64,000 nt of DNA from Sporosarcina sp. ANT_H38 (GTDB lineage Bacteria; Bacillota; Bacilli; Bacillales_A; Planococcaceae), in the NCBI RefSeq assembly GCF_008369195.1, contig NZ_VOBC01000001.1, positions 2,232,001-2,296,000 of the forward strand, read 5' to 3'. Of the stretch, positions 39,524-48,447 are shown piece after piece. Numbering within the stretch: the stretch's first letter is position 1; every line of letters begins with the position of its first letter. The notes beneath the pieces were generated by a model. The model did no database searches and was not told the DNA's origin. It worked only from the letters and a program-made list of their open reading frames with translations. Both the position numbers and the translations under genes were made by a program.

Positions 39524-39594
39524 ATGGTTGTCTTATCTTTGAAAATAGGGCAGTTCACGCAATTTCCCATTTAGAATAGCCCTTTTTTCTTCTA

Positions 39595-40053
39595 TTACTT
39601 GATTTGTTCCGAAATTACTTTTTCAAAGTCAACGAGAAGAATCATTCCGTCATCTCGCTTGATAATCCCTGAAACAGGCACTTTTTCGCCCGTGTACATA
39701 TCAGAGGCAGGTTCAATATCCGAGAAATTGATCCGTTGAATTTGAGTGACTGCTGTCACATCTAGAACAACTGTCGTCCCGTCAAATTCCGCGACGATAT
39801 ATTTTGTCTCATCACCATCATTAATATCTGTATTTCCTGTTACTTTCCTCAGATCGATGACAGGAAGCACTTCTCCCCTTAGTTGAATGATTCCTTCAAT
39901 GTACGGGTGAGCATGTGGCAATACAGTTACTGGAACAGGTTGAATTATTTCACGCACATTCTGAATGCCAATTCCAAAATTACTTTTTCCGACCTGAAAC
40001 TCTACAAATTCAAAAACCTCATAAGTTACTAGATCTGCTTTCATTGTATTCAC
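39595..40053 (-). CDS. CheW-like single-domain chemotaxis coupling protein
   Basis: A 152-residue CheW fold with the hallmark blocks NVREIIQPVPVTVLPHAHPYIEGIIQLRGEVLPVIDLRKV near residues 33-72 (given here in parts of the domain) and a C-terminal GIIKRDDGMILLVDFEKV. It most resembles the CheW half of B. subtilis CheV (EIIQP, PVTE-like, EGIIQLRG), but the receiver domain is absent and only about 105 bp separate its stop from ykyB. The start is GTG 40053 with AGGAG 8 nt upstream. It probably links chemoreceptors to CheA. Confidence 0.82.
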   Translation of the reverse strand: MNTMKADLVTYEVFEFVEFQVGKSNFGIGIQNVREIIQPVPVTVLPHAHPYIEGIIQLRGEVLPVIDLRKVTGNTDINDGDETKYIVAEFDGTTVVLDVTAVTQIQRINFSDIEPASDMYTGEKVPVSGIIKRDDGMILLVDFEKVISEQIK

Positions 40054-40099
40054 CAGCTCAACTCCTACGTTTTAATAATTAGAACTTACTCTCTTAAAT

Positions 40100-40255
40100 A
40101 TGTTGAATGAATGATTCCATCGAATACCTTTTGGTGCTTAGGGGATACCACTCACCTCAAGCCGCTTTGGCTACCTATGTATCACGCCTACACTGGACTC
40201 ACACATACGAAACCGGGTGCCAGTCACTAACACAACTTAGGTACTTTGATTTATA
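40100..40255 (-). repeat. Dispersed repeat D, copy 2
   Basis: The reverse complement contains GTAGCCAAAGC, TATCCCCTAAGC and GGTATTCGATGGAATCATTC, in the same order as 19128-19245. A 30 bp echo of its end (TTGAATGAACGATTCCATTG) occurs near 52864. No ORF. Confidence 0.45.
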
Positions 40256-40337
40256 GCAACAACTGGCACTGGATAAAATCAAATTAATTGAACACTTATT
40301 ACTATTTTCGGCATATTTCTATAACTATTTAGGTTTA

Positions 40338-41201
40338 TTAATAATTTTTATACAGGACTTGTGTCCCTTTCTCTCCAAATCCTTTTTCAACGAGCTGCTC
40401 ATACATTTCACGCGCAAGCCGCAAACCGGGAAGTGATAGTTGCATTGCCTCAGCTTCTGTCAGCGCAATGTTTATATCTTTCAAGAAATGCTTAACATAA
40501 AAACCTGGTTCAAAATCCCCATTCAACATCCGTGGTGCTAAATTCGATAATGACCACGAGCCCGCTGCTCCCGATGAAATAGATTTCAATACGATTTCAG
40601 GATCCAGTCCCGCTTTTTCAGCATACGTTAGTGATTCGCAAACACCGATCATATTCATCGCAATAGCAATTTGGTTACACATTTTCGCGTGCTGACCTGA
40701 ACCTGCCAATCCTTGATAAACAATTTGATTTCCGAATATTGACAGAATCGGTGTAATCGCATTAAATATTTCTTCCTTGCCGCCGCACATAATTGACAAC
40801 GTCCCATTCTTCGCCCCAATGTCTCCTCCAGAAACGGGCGCGTCAATCGCCGCCATCTGTAACTCATCCGCGGCATTCGCAATCTGTACAGCCAGTGCTG
40901 GGCTAGATGTTGTCATATCAATAAGAATTTGACCTGCCTTACCTATTGAAAAAATACCTCCCTCTCCAAAATAGATTTCTTCGACATCTACCGGATAACC
41001 TACCATTGTGAAAATTAGTTCTGCATCCTTCACAGTTGCACCCACTGTATCCCCCCACGCAGCACCAGCTTCAATAAGAGACCTCGCTTTTTCTTTTGTA
41101 CGAGTATATACAGTCACTTCATGATTACTGTCTAAAAGGTGTTTAACGACGCTAGCACCCATAACCCCTGTTCCAATAAACGCTATTTTTTTGATTTCCA
41201 T
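40338..41201 (-). CDS. ykwC: 3-hydroxyisobutyrate dehydrogenase-like oxidoreductase YkwC
   Basis: NAD(P)-dependent beta-hydroxyacid dehydrogenase of 287 residues. The nucleotide motif GTGVMGASVVKHL is near 11-23, the substrate-site DAPVSGGDIGAKNGTL near 119-134, and the catalytic Lys region GSGQHAKMCNQI near 168-179. The C-terminal part (GSWSLSNLAPRMLNGDFEPGF in shorter pieces) matches YkwC closely. Actual substrate unknown. The ATG follows TAGGGGG. Confidence 0.88.
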   Translation of the reverse strand: MEIKKIAFIGTGVMGASVVKHLLDSNHEVTVYTRTKEKARSLIEAGAAWGDTVGATVKDAELIFTMVGYPVDVEEIYFGEGGIFSIGKAGQILIDMTTSSPALAVQIANAADELQMAAIDAPVSGGDIGAKNGTLSIMCGGKEEIFNAITPILSIFGNQIVYQGLAGSGQHAKMCNQIAIAMNMIGVCESLTYAEKAGLDPEIVLKSISSGAAGSWSLSNLAPRMLNGDFEPGFYVKHFLKDINIALTEAEAMQLSLPGLRLAREMYEQLVEKGFGEKGTQVLYKNY

Positions 41202-41287
41202 CTCAATTCCCCCTATTTAAAATTCGTATTACCTTATATCCTACCAAAGAAATTGTATTATTCCATCATTCATTTCTGATTTTGAAC

Positions 41288-41330
41288 AAAAAAAGGAGGA
41301 CGGGACCCTGTATTAGGGCTCCGTCCTCAA
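41288..41330 (-). terminator. Terminator of the MoxR-DUF58-DUF4129 operon
   Basis: Long GC-rich stem GAGGACGG-GCCCT/AGGGTCCCGTCCTC with a five-base loop followed by CTTTTTTTG on the minus strand. Confidence 0.88.
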
Positions 41331-41388
41331 AAGGGGGAAATGAGAATGTTGCTGTGTTCTATCCTAATTTCCCCTTTTTCCTTATCTT

Positions 41389-42636
41389 TTAAACATTGTT
41401 TTTAAAATTATTATGTCTGATTTTATCGAGCTCATCTACAAAATGGCTTCCTTCTTCCTCAGTGACAGAATGAGAACCATACCTTACCTTGTCGTATGTG
41501 TTGAATAATACTTCATTGTGGCCCCAATTCATTCTGGAAAACCACTCCTTCACCGTTTCTCCCTCTAAACGCGGTACTTTCGAATACTGCGCTTCTTCCT
41601 CAAATTTCTTATATGCTGTTCTGACAACATCAAAAGCATCGGAATAATCATAAACAAGCTGCTTCTCCTTCTTTTTCTTTGTTCTCCCAGTTGAAAGGAA
41701 TGTATTGCCAAGATCTTTGTCCAACAGCCGTCCTTTCTTTCTTCTCCTTGCGATTAAAATAAATGAAACTAGTATAGTTATAGATATTCCAAGCATGATG
41801 AATAATTCGTTATGGGAAAACGTTGCTCCAAAAATTCGCGTTCCATCCTGCATACTGAAATCGATGTAAGAAGATTCTACCTCGGCCTGCTCGAGCTGCC
41901 TCGCCCTTGCTTCATCCAATTTCGCATTATACCAGTCTAGTAAAGGAGTGACACCTTTTCCAAACAGTATGAACAGCCCGCTAAATAAAAATCCGACTAT
42001 GGCAATGACCGCTGACCTGAATGGATGCATCAGAAAAGATACAGCTATATATGTGATGAAGCCCAGACCTAAGATCGCAGCAAATATTTTCCCCATATCT
42101 ACTAGATTAAAATTACGAAGTTGCCAGCCTATTACCCCTATCACTATGAAGCGGATGATAAAGTAGATGACAGTCGTCAAAAGATACAGAACAACTTGTA
42201 CACTCATCAGTTCGTCTGCATTCGCATTGACAAAGAAGAGTTTTAAAATGAAGTAAAAGACTGTAAAGAAAATTGTATTCAGTACAAGATACGGCCAGCC
42301 TTCTCCTTTTGTCTCACCAAAATTCACCTGCAACCGCCAAAACGAATAAACAAATAGCATAAACACAACTACTAACGGTAGACCGTTAAAATAGAATGGA
42401 GTCGCTAACAGCGCGGCTAGTAGTATGCCGATACCTAGGGAATATTCAACCTTAGAAAACAACAAATACGTAATTATACCCATCCCTGTGGATAGTAAGA
42501 GCCATAGATAATGCGAGCCTACAACCGAATCTATCGTTATAAAAAGGAATAGATAGACGAGTAAAAACAGCTCAAGAACGGTTCTTTCCGAGCTTATTAA
42601 TCGGATCCTGTTTCTTTCAGTCTGTCCCTGATCCAT
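41389..42636 (-). CDS. Membrane protein with DUF4129-like C-terminus
   Basis: A 415-residue protein with six or more N-terminal membrane helices (to about residue 215), an extracytoplasmic segment, a helix near 280-300 (LFIMLGISITILVSFILIA), a Lys/Arg-rich stretch and a cytosolic C-terminal domain (DAFDVVRTAYKKFEEEAQ...VKEWFSRMN) resembling DUF4129. This architecture matches the ends of the transglutaminase-like TgpA/YebA that follows MoxR and DUF58 genes in other bacilli, but no transglutaminase Cys-His-Asp core is visible. It overlaps the DUF58 gene by 20 bp. Confidence 0.65.
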   Translation of the reverse strand: MDQGQTERNRIRLISSERTVLELFLLVYLFLFITIDSVVGSHYLWLLLSTGMGIITYLLFSKVEYSLGIGILLAALLATPFYFNGLPLVVVFMLFVYSFWRLQVNFGETKGEGWPYLVLNTIFFTVFYFILKLFFVNANADELMSVQVVLYLLTTVIYFIIRFIVIGVIGWQLRNFNLVDMGKIFAAILGLGFITYIAVSFLMHPFRSAVIAIVGFLFSGLFILFGKGVTPLLDWYNAKLDEARARQLEQAEVESSYIDFSMQDGTRIFGATFSHNELFIMLGISITILVSFILIARRRKKGRLLDKDLGNTFLSTGRTKKKKEKQLVYDYSDAFDVVRTAYKKFEEEAQYSKVPRLEGETVKEWFSRMNWGHNEVLFNTYDKVRYGSHSVTEEEGSHFVDELDKIRHNNFKNNV

Positions 42637-43786
42637 TTATCGCCGCCCCCTCATAGAAACAATCCAGTTCAACTGTATTGTGCTTTGACCATCTTTTAAC
42701 GAATGGACTGTAACGTTCAGGTTCATGTGTAATGAGTACAATGGTAGGAGGTAAAACACCTTTGGACTCAACCTTCTGCAGTACATTTTCAAATGGCAGT
42801 TTAGCATTTTTATCCGACAAAACCGCAAGCATTTCGAGCGTCTTTTGATACTGAGTTTTGCCTATTCCTGTCGGCAAGTACATATAGGGCGTTGCACCGA
42901 ACGTATGGATATTTATCACAACCGAAAAGGGAATGGCATTTCGCGTACAATAATCTGCATAAGAAGCGAGCCGTTCTATTTTCAAGTCAAAGTCCTGAGG
43001 CGAACGTGGTTTTTCAATTGCATTCATAACGAAAAGAATCGACTGCTCAGTAACTGGCAGATACTCTTTTGTTTGTAATTTCTGCATCCGCGCGCTTGCT
43101 GTCCAATGAATTTGATCGAATCGGTCTGTTGGGACATAATCCCTTGTCCCGACAGGCTGAAATTTATCATGGAAAAGTGAATGTCGCTGATCTACTTCCC
43201 CCGGCCTAAACGGAGACGGTTGAAGTTTTCCAATTAATGGGGTTATTTTTGGATAAACCAGACTTTCCTGTTTAATCGGTTCCGCCAACTCCATCAAGAC
43301 CGACCCTTCTCCAAAAATATGTGGAACTTCAATTGTCATTCGTGTTATTCTGGATAAGCCACGTTTACGACCTTCCAACGGTATTGAAATTCTCACTTTT
43401 TCACCGCTACCAATTGCAAAAGGTACTGAGAAATCGAAAATACCACTGAAATGGTGATGATTATCGACTACAGGTAAGACAGAATCCTCAATTGATAATG
43501 TTAATGTCCCGTTCCAAATTGGTATTTTCCCATTTTCAAATTCAAATAAAACCTCATTTACCGTTCCAATAAGAAATCGACTGCGACTTCGCGTTGGTAA
43601 GAGTTTCAAATCCTTACCAACTTTAGAATAGTAAATGTTTTGAAACGAAAACATGGCGAAGACAGCCGCGAAACAGGCTGCCGGTAAAATCAAGGAGTAA
43701 ATGAGCGCAAACAAGAAAAAAACTAGCGTAATCCCCATCCCTGTATAAATCGGTTTAAATCCTTCTTCATAACGTATCCATTTCAT
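42617..43786 (-). CDS. DUF58 domain protein (YeaD-like)
   Basis: A 389-residue protein with two N-terminal membrane helices (about 15-55), a beta-rich middle part, and a DUF58 segment with GTRDYVPTDRFDQIHWTASAR near 210-230. A von Willebrand-like fold downstream begins SILFVMNAIEKPRSPQD. It is usually partnered with a MoxR ATPase, whose stop codon overlaps this start as TAATG. The pair is thought to act in assembly or maturation of cell-surface or metal-containing complexes; the exact role is not known here. Confidence 0.87.
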   Translation of the reverse strand: MKWIRYEEGFKPIYTGMGITLVFFLFALIYSLILPAACFAAVFAMFSFQNIYYSKVGKDLKLLPTRSRSRFLIGTVNEVLFEFENGKIPIWNGTLTLSIEDSVLPVVDNHHHFSGIFDFSVPFAIGSGEKVRISIPLEGRKRGLSRITRMTIEVPHIFGEGSVLMELAEPIKQESLVYPKITPLIGKLQPSPFRPGEVDQRHSLFHDKFQPVGTRDYVPTDRFDQIHWTASARMQKLQTKEYLPVTEQSILFVMNAIEKPRSPQDFDLKIERLASYADYCTRNAIPFSVVINIHTFGATPYMYLPTGIGKTQYQKTLEMLAVLSDKNAKLPFENVLQKVESKGVLPPTIVLITHEPERYSPFVKRWSKHNTVELDCFYEGAAINGSGTD

Positions 43787-44721
43787 TAAACGAATGCCTC
43801 TATTGGCACCGGGATAGAATTGACTATGTCTTTCAACACATCTGCAAGGTCTTTTGTTAACATTCCTTCTGTCGACAATTCTAGGCGATGCAAAGCCGCT
43901 GGTCCAATTATTTTTTTCACGTCATCCGGGGTTGCATAGCTTCTGCCAGAAATAAAAGCATGCGCTTTTGTCGCTCGAAATATTGCCAGCGTAGCACGTG
44001 AACTAAGTCCAAGTTCCAAAAAGGTGTGTTCTCTCGTTGCACGAACGATTTTTAATATATATCGTTCTATATCTTCATGTACAACTACTTCCCCTGCTTC
44101 TCTTGACCAATTTGCCACTTCTGCCGGTCCGATGACTGATGATGTAGTAATAGCACCCGGATTTTTTCCGTATTGCTTTAATATGAGATGCTCTTCTTCG
44201 AACGATGGATAACCAATATTCAACTTAAACAGGAAACGGTCGAGTTGTGCAGCCGGAAGAGGGAAAGTTCCTTGTTGTGACTCAATCGGATTTTGTGTTG
44301 CAATGACCATAAAAGGTGTAGGTAGTTTTATCGTTTCTCCATCAATCGTAACTTGTTTTTCCTCCATCGATTCAAGCAGACTCGACTGTGTCCGTGGTGT
44401 TGCCCGGTTAATTTCATCTGCAAGTAAAATATTTGTGGAAACTGGCCCTGCCTTCAAAATGAATTCCTGCGTTTGTGGATTGAAATAACGAATCCCCGTC
44501 ACATCGGATGGAAGTACATCTGGCGTGAATTGAACCCTTCCAAATGCACCTCGAAATGCGTTTGCAAAACTTTTCGCCATCATCGTCTTTCCTGACCCCG
44601 GCACACTCTCAAGTAACACATGTCCCTGTTGTAATAGAGCAATAAGCATAAAATCGAATTCTTTTTCCCTCCCGATAATTGCTTTATTCAATTCAGTTTT
44701 AAATTTCTGTATAGTAGTCAA
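43786..44721 (-). CDS. MoxR-family AAA+ ATPase
   Basis: A 311-residue AAA+ chaperone-like ATPase. Walker A is ESVPGSGKTMMAK near 38-50, Walker B/sensor LLADEINRATPRTQSSLLESM near 98-118 (DEIN), sensor 1 VIATQNP, and a C-terminal lid with RSYATPDDVKKI. The start is TTG 44721 behind GGAGGAG. It is the first gene of a three-gene operon with overlapping ORFs. Confidence 0.93.
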   Translation of the reverse strand: MTTIQKFKTELNKAIIGREKEFDFMLIALLQQGHVLLESVPGSGKTMMAKSFANAFRGAFGRVQFTPDVLPSDVTGIRYFNPQTQEFILKAGPVSTNILLADEINRATPRTQSSLLESMEEKQVTIDGETIKLPTPFMVIATQNPIESQQGTFPLPAAQLDRFLFKLNIGYPSFEEEHLILKQYGKNPGAITTSSVIGPAEVANWSREAGEVVVHEDIERYILKIVRATREHTFLELGLSSRATLAIFRATKAHAFISGRSYATPDDVKKIIGPAALHRLELSTEGMLTKDLADVLKDIVNSIPVPIEAFV

Positions 44722-44777
44722 TTAAACTCCTCCAGTTTTCAAATTTTCACTATATACTTTCATCCAAAAAGGACACT

Positions 44778-44945
44778 TCACACATTCACTATCAGCTTTT
44801 TTTTTAGCTCTTCGTACTGATCCATCAGATTATCAAGCTTTCTGCTAGCCCCTATCGTTTCATCAGCAGTCAGTCCTTTTTTATTCGCCACATTCATCAT
44901 CTCTATACGTAATAATTCAATTTTCTCTTCTAAATTCCACTCCAA
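44778..44945 (-). CDS. Spo0E-like sporulation phosphatase, 55 residues
   Basis: TTG start at 44945, 6 nt after GGGGGG, coding for a short protein beginning LEWNLEEKIELLRIEMMNVA. It contains GASRKLDNLMDQYEEL, the Spo0E signature (S-x-x-LD-x-L-x-x-x-Y), preceded by the helix that starts with IELLRIEM. Members dephosphorylate Spo0A~P or other response regulators. It lies between the MoxR operon and a lipoprotein gene; a MarR gene and a sporulation-type kinase follow, echoing the spo0E-kinD-mhqR neighbourhood of B. subtilis. Tandem 0A-box-like sites are upstream. Confidence 0.8.
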   Translation of the reverse strand: MEWNLEEKIELLRIEMMNVANKKGLTADETIGASRKLDNLMDQYEELKKKLIVNV

Positions 44946-44982
44946 GATAATCCCCCCATGGATTGAACATAGTTAACTATAT

Positions 44983-45037
44983 ATTATACAGGTCTATTCT
45001 CATAAAAAGGGAATTAATTTGCGACATATTGCGACAA
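44983..45037 (-). promoter_or_regulatory. Possible 0A-box pair and -10 element for the Spo0E-like gene
   Basis: On the minus strand TGTCGCA occurs twice, exactly 10 bp apart (45030-45036 and 45020-45026), one base off the Spo0A core TGTCGAA. TATAAT follows at 44988-44983, about 40 bp before the start codon. No good -35 is seen. Confidence 0.4.
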
Positions 45038-45172
45038 ATCAAACTATCAGCAATGGAAAAGACTTTACGTTATACTACTTTTAAGGCACACTATATAAGA
45101 TTGCGAAAAAAAGGCAATTAGTGAAACATTCAGTTGTCACGAACGTCAACTATAATCAAGGAGGGATTTACG

Positions 45173-45799
45173 ATGAAAAGCAGATGGAATCTTTTATACG
45201 CAGCAATCGCGACCACTTTATTACTTACCGCCTGTGGTACGAGTCCCGATGAGGACACAGAAAGTAATAACGGATCTACAGAGGTTGTTGAAAATGTAGA
45301 AAAAGACACAGTGACTGGAGATAAAGAAACGGATACAGAAGTTGATACCAATCAAGAAAACAACCTGCAGAATGCGGAACTGACAGAAAGTGACGAACAA
45401 GGTTATGCTATTTCTGTTCTTCCTGACTATACATTAACAAGTGAAGAACCAGGTAAGGACAGTCTAATACCTGTAAACAATGAATCAGTGTTTATGCGTA
45501 TTGAAACGGTAACTAAAGAAAACGGTACATATGACCATTTAGCCGATAACATGATTGCTGTACTTGAAGCATCAGGAGACGGCAGCGCGCCAATTGAAGT
45601 GATTGATGAGAAGTCAATCCCTATTGCAGAAGGAATTGAAAACGCAAAAGCTCTAACCATAAAAGCTGAATCCTCATCTATTACGGGAATTATTTTTGAA
45701 CGCGACAATATGGTTGTTAGACTTACAATCTATGACACTCCAGAAGAAGAGTATTTTGAACAATTTCTTCGTATGAGCGAAACAATCGTTGCTAGATAA
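45173..45799 (+). CDS. Predicted lipoprotein, unknown function
   Basis: The start is the ATG at 45173 after AAGGAGGG; 208 residues. The signal peptide MKSRWNLLYAAIATTLLLTAC ends in the lipobox LTAC (Cys 21). An acidic, Thr/Glu/Asp-rich linker (about 22-70) follows, then a globular domain (about 75-208) starting YAISVLPDYTLTSEEPGKDSL and ending EEYFEQFLRMSETIVAR. I do not recognise the domain. It is divergent from the Spo0E-like gene and ends at a strong terminator. Confidence 0.75.
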   Translation: MKSRWNLLYAAIATTLLLTACGTSPDEDTESNNGSTEVVENVEKDTVTGDKETDTEVDTNQENNLQNAELTESDEQGYAISVLPDYTLTSEEPGKDSLIPVNNESVFMRIETVTKENGTYDHLADNMIAVLEASGDGSAPIEVIDEKSIPIAEGIENAKALTIKAESSSITGIIFERDNMVVRLTIYDTPEEEYFEQFLRMSETIVAR

Positions 45800-45801
45800 T
45801 G

Positions 45802-45850
45802 AAAGACTAAAAAGAGCCTAACGGTTTCCGTTAGGCTCTTTTTAGTCTTT
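45802..45850. terminator. Strong bidirectional terminator after the lipoprotein gene
   Basis: Near-perfect palindrome: AAAGACTAAAAAGAGCCTAACGG paired with its complement around a short loop, with T-tract in both directions. Confidence 0.93.
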
Positions 45851-45957
45851 GTAGAAAAGCGCAAGCCCCTTTAACTTAAGGACCGAAGTGACTCGAAAGG
45901 CTAGGCACTGAAACCTAGAAGCAATTCCATGTCGAAATAATTATACCTTCTTATCTT

Positions 45958-45997
45958 TTTTAAAAAACGCAGCACTCGTTAGACGAGTTACTGCGTT
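45958..45997 (-). terminator. Terminator of the MarR gene
   Basis: AACGCAG...ACTCGT / ACGAGT..CTGCGTT stem followed on the minus strand by TTTTTTA. The short stretch 45852-45935 before it begins GAAAAGCGCAAGC like a Bacillales intergenic repeat. Confidence 0.75.
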
Positions 45998-46438
45998 TCA
46001 TGATAAGTTCTTTACCGATAGACCTAATTTCCGCAATAATACAATTGCCTGATCTTGTTCCTCGGGAGCGAGAGAAGACATAAGAGATTCGATATTAACC
46101 GCATGTTCCGGGAATATCGAAGTCATTAAACTAACTCCAGCAGGGGTAATTGACATATATGTAATCCGCTTATCCTCTTCACAAAAAACTCGTTCTAATA
46201 GCCCTCTTTTTTCAAGTTTATCGACAACGTAGGTCATCGAACCACTACGAAGTAAGATTTTCTGCCCAATTTTCTGTATAGGTTGTCTTCCCCTATGATG
46301 AAGCAATTCAAGCACGGCAAATTCAGTCGGATTAAGTCCATGCTTTTCACTCGGTTTATGCGCTTCTTCCAAAATTACTTTGCTCGCTCTTGAAAGAACG
46401 ATAAATAATTTCAGTGCCCGTTCTGTATCTTTTGTCAT
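45998..46438 (-). CDS. MarR-family regulator (MhqR/YkvE-like)
   Basis: A 146-residue winged-helix repressor. GLNPTEFAVLELLHHRGRQPIQKIGQKIL near 34-62 spans the DNA-binding domain (quoted here as its start and core), with SGSMTYVVDKLEKRGLLER as recognition helix and start of the wing. It is strongly reminiscent of B. subtilis MhqR, which responds to quinones, and lies next to a sensor kinase gene as mhqR lies next to kinD. No thiol-switch cysteine equivalent can be judged; one Cys (VFCEED) is in the wing. Confidence 0.75.
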   Translation of the reverse strand: MTKDTERALKLFIVLSRASKVILEEAHKPSEKHGLNPTEFAVLELLHHRGRQPIQKIGQKILLRSGSMTYVVDKLEKRGLLERVFCEEDKRITYMSITPAGVSLMTSIFPEHAVNIESLMSSLAPEEQDQAIVLLRKLGLSVKNLS

Positions 46439-46537
46439 TATGCAGTGCCCCTTCTATATTCCGCTCAATAGTGCCCTCATTATAACGGCAAACACGCCTT
46501 CATGTCAAAAGACCAAGAAGACGAATCGATACGTTAA

Positions 46538-47971
46538 TTACGGAGAATGAACTCTTTTTTTAGTTGTATCTGTTGCCGAGTCATGTCTAATCGCCGATGG
46601 CAATGTTACGATAAAGGTTGTTCCAATGTCAACTTCACTCTCGACCGTAATCGTTCCTCCATGTTCTTCGATATACTTCAAAACAAATGGCAATCCTAGT
46701 CCAGACCCATCTGACTTGGTAGTGAAAAATGGAATGAAAATTTGTTTTACTTGTTCAGTATCCATTCCTTTACCATTATCTGAAATCCCTAAAACAACTT
46801 TTCCAGGACTGTCGAGACTTACAAAAACAGAAAGATTCCCACCAGGAGTCATCGCTTCTATTCCATTTTTGAATAAATTGAGAAGAACTTGTTTAATTTT
46901 ATCAGAATCGCCGTTAATCAATGAATCTTTAAGTATATTTCCTTTTTGTGTAATCGTAATTCCATCCATTAATGCTTTCGGATAGATAACTTGAATCATA
47001 TCTGCCACTAGCACCCCTAAGGAGAATGTCGTCCTTTCGTTCTGTCCTGGTTTAGATAGTACTAGCATTTCGCTTAATATCGACTCCATTCTATCTACTT
47101 CTTCATCAATAACGGAAAGATATTTCATAGCGTCCTTAGTAGCGGAAATTTTAAGTAATTGAACAAAACCTTTCAATGTCGTCATTGGATTTCTGATTTC
47201 ATGCGCTATACTTGCTGCCAGTTGTCCAATCGTCGATAATGAATTTGTATGGGCCAAACTATTTTTCATGGCCATTTCTTCAGTTCGATCGTTCATTCTT
47301 ACCAAATAAACTTGTGTCTCGCAATCGTATAATGTCGTAACTTGATAATATCTTACACCATCCTCGCTTCTGTCATACCTGGTTATTTTTTCTGCAAACC
47401 CATAGAGGTTTATATCTTTATAATAATTGATTAGTGATTCTGGATCTTCAGGAAACAATTTTAAGATTACTTCCGCTGATTTGCCCAAAAAGTATTTTTT
47501 CGGCAGGTTAAAAAACGTGCTATGCTGATCATTGACATCATAGATTAGCCCATCCCGATTCATAACAACCATAAAGCTGTCTGAATTACGAAAAGCTTGT
47601 ATATAGGTTTTTTCCGCTATATCCCCAAATTTTTGCGGTACATCAAATAGTGCAATCACCTGCTGATCATCATCTAAATACTCAAGATGCATTCTAACAG
47701 AACTTATTCTATTCTGACCTAGTCGAATGTTCACATCGATTGTTTTGTTCCCAGTTTTTTTTATATCACTAATGATGTCATCCCATAGATTAGTAGGTGG
47801 CATAATAAAAAGTTCTCTAATATTTCCTGTTCCATCATTGACGAATTCTTTGTGAAACGAGTCATTCACATATAAAAGCGTGCCTTCTAGGCCAAAAACC
47901 GCACCTGGTCTGATTGCATCATCCAATATAAATGTGATGTGTTTCATAACATTTTTAGTTTGATATTTCAA
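46538..47971 (-). CDS. Soluble PAS sensor histidine kinase, sporulation-kinase type
   Basis: A 477-residue cytosolic kinase from TTG 47971, with GTGGGGGA upstream. Two PAS domains cover about 15-110 and 120-235 (second: FRNSDSFMVVMNRDGLIYDVN). The HisKA H-box is SIAHEIRNPMTTLKGFVQLL near 250-270. The ATPase domain has LNLFKNGIEAM (N box), DNGKGMD (G1) and GSGLGLPFVLKYIEEHGG (G2). The H-box wording matches KinA-KinE-type phosphorelay kinases. No response regulator is adjacent, also typical of those kinases. Feeding Spo0F/Spo0A is inferred. Confidence 0.82.
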   Translation of the reverse strand: MKYQTKNVMKHITFILDDAIRPGAVFGLEGTLLYVNDSFHKEFVNDGTGNIRELFIMPPTNLWDDIISDIKKTGNKTIDVNIRLGQNRISSVRMHLEYLDDDQQVIALFDVPQKFGDIAEKTYIQAFRNSDSFMVVMNRDGLIYDVNDQHSTFFNLPKKYFLGKSAEVILKLFPEDPESLINYYKDINLYGFAEKITRYDRSEDGVRYYQVTTLYDCETQVYLVRMNDRTEEMAMKNSLAHTNSLSTIGQLAASIAHEIRNPMTTLKGFVQLLKISATKDAMKYLSVIDEEVDRMESILSEMLVLSKPGQNERTTFSLGVLVADMIQVIYPKALMDGITITQKGNILKDSLINGDSDKIKQVLLNLFKNGIEAMTPGGNLSVFVSLDSPGKVVLGISDNGKGMDTEQVKQIFIPFFTTKSDGSGLGLPFVLKYIEEHGGTITVESEVDIGTTFIVTLPSAIRHDSATDTTKKRVHSP

Positions 47972-48447
47972 GTGTATTCCCCCACATTCCATTTTTTAAA
48001 CAATATGAAAAATGACACTTATTCATGCAGGAAGGTCAAAATGATATAATAATTAATATAATCAAATTATTCCATATTTACCTCAAAACGGGAATGGTCC
48101 TTTATACCTGAATAAAAAAATGGTTACCACGATATAACATTAAAGAGGACAGTGATTGAGCTAAGAATCCTGTTCTATCAACATTAAACGCGAAATATTT
48201 CCAAATAACTCTAGCTAAACGCTATTAAAAAAATATGTCATGCCTGAGTTTAGTCCTTTCATTGCGAAGTAACAATAAAGGATCTAACTATGAACATTGT
48301 ATCAGACTTATATCAAAAAATGTCAGTTATCATGGATTTAAGTATTCATTTCTGAACATTGAAGAAATAACCAAAGTAAAGTGTATGTAAAAATGTGAAA
48401 CCTAAAGTAAAAATTATAGAGGAGGAGTCTTAACGTTATATTCGATT

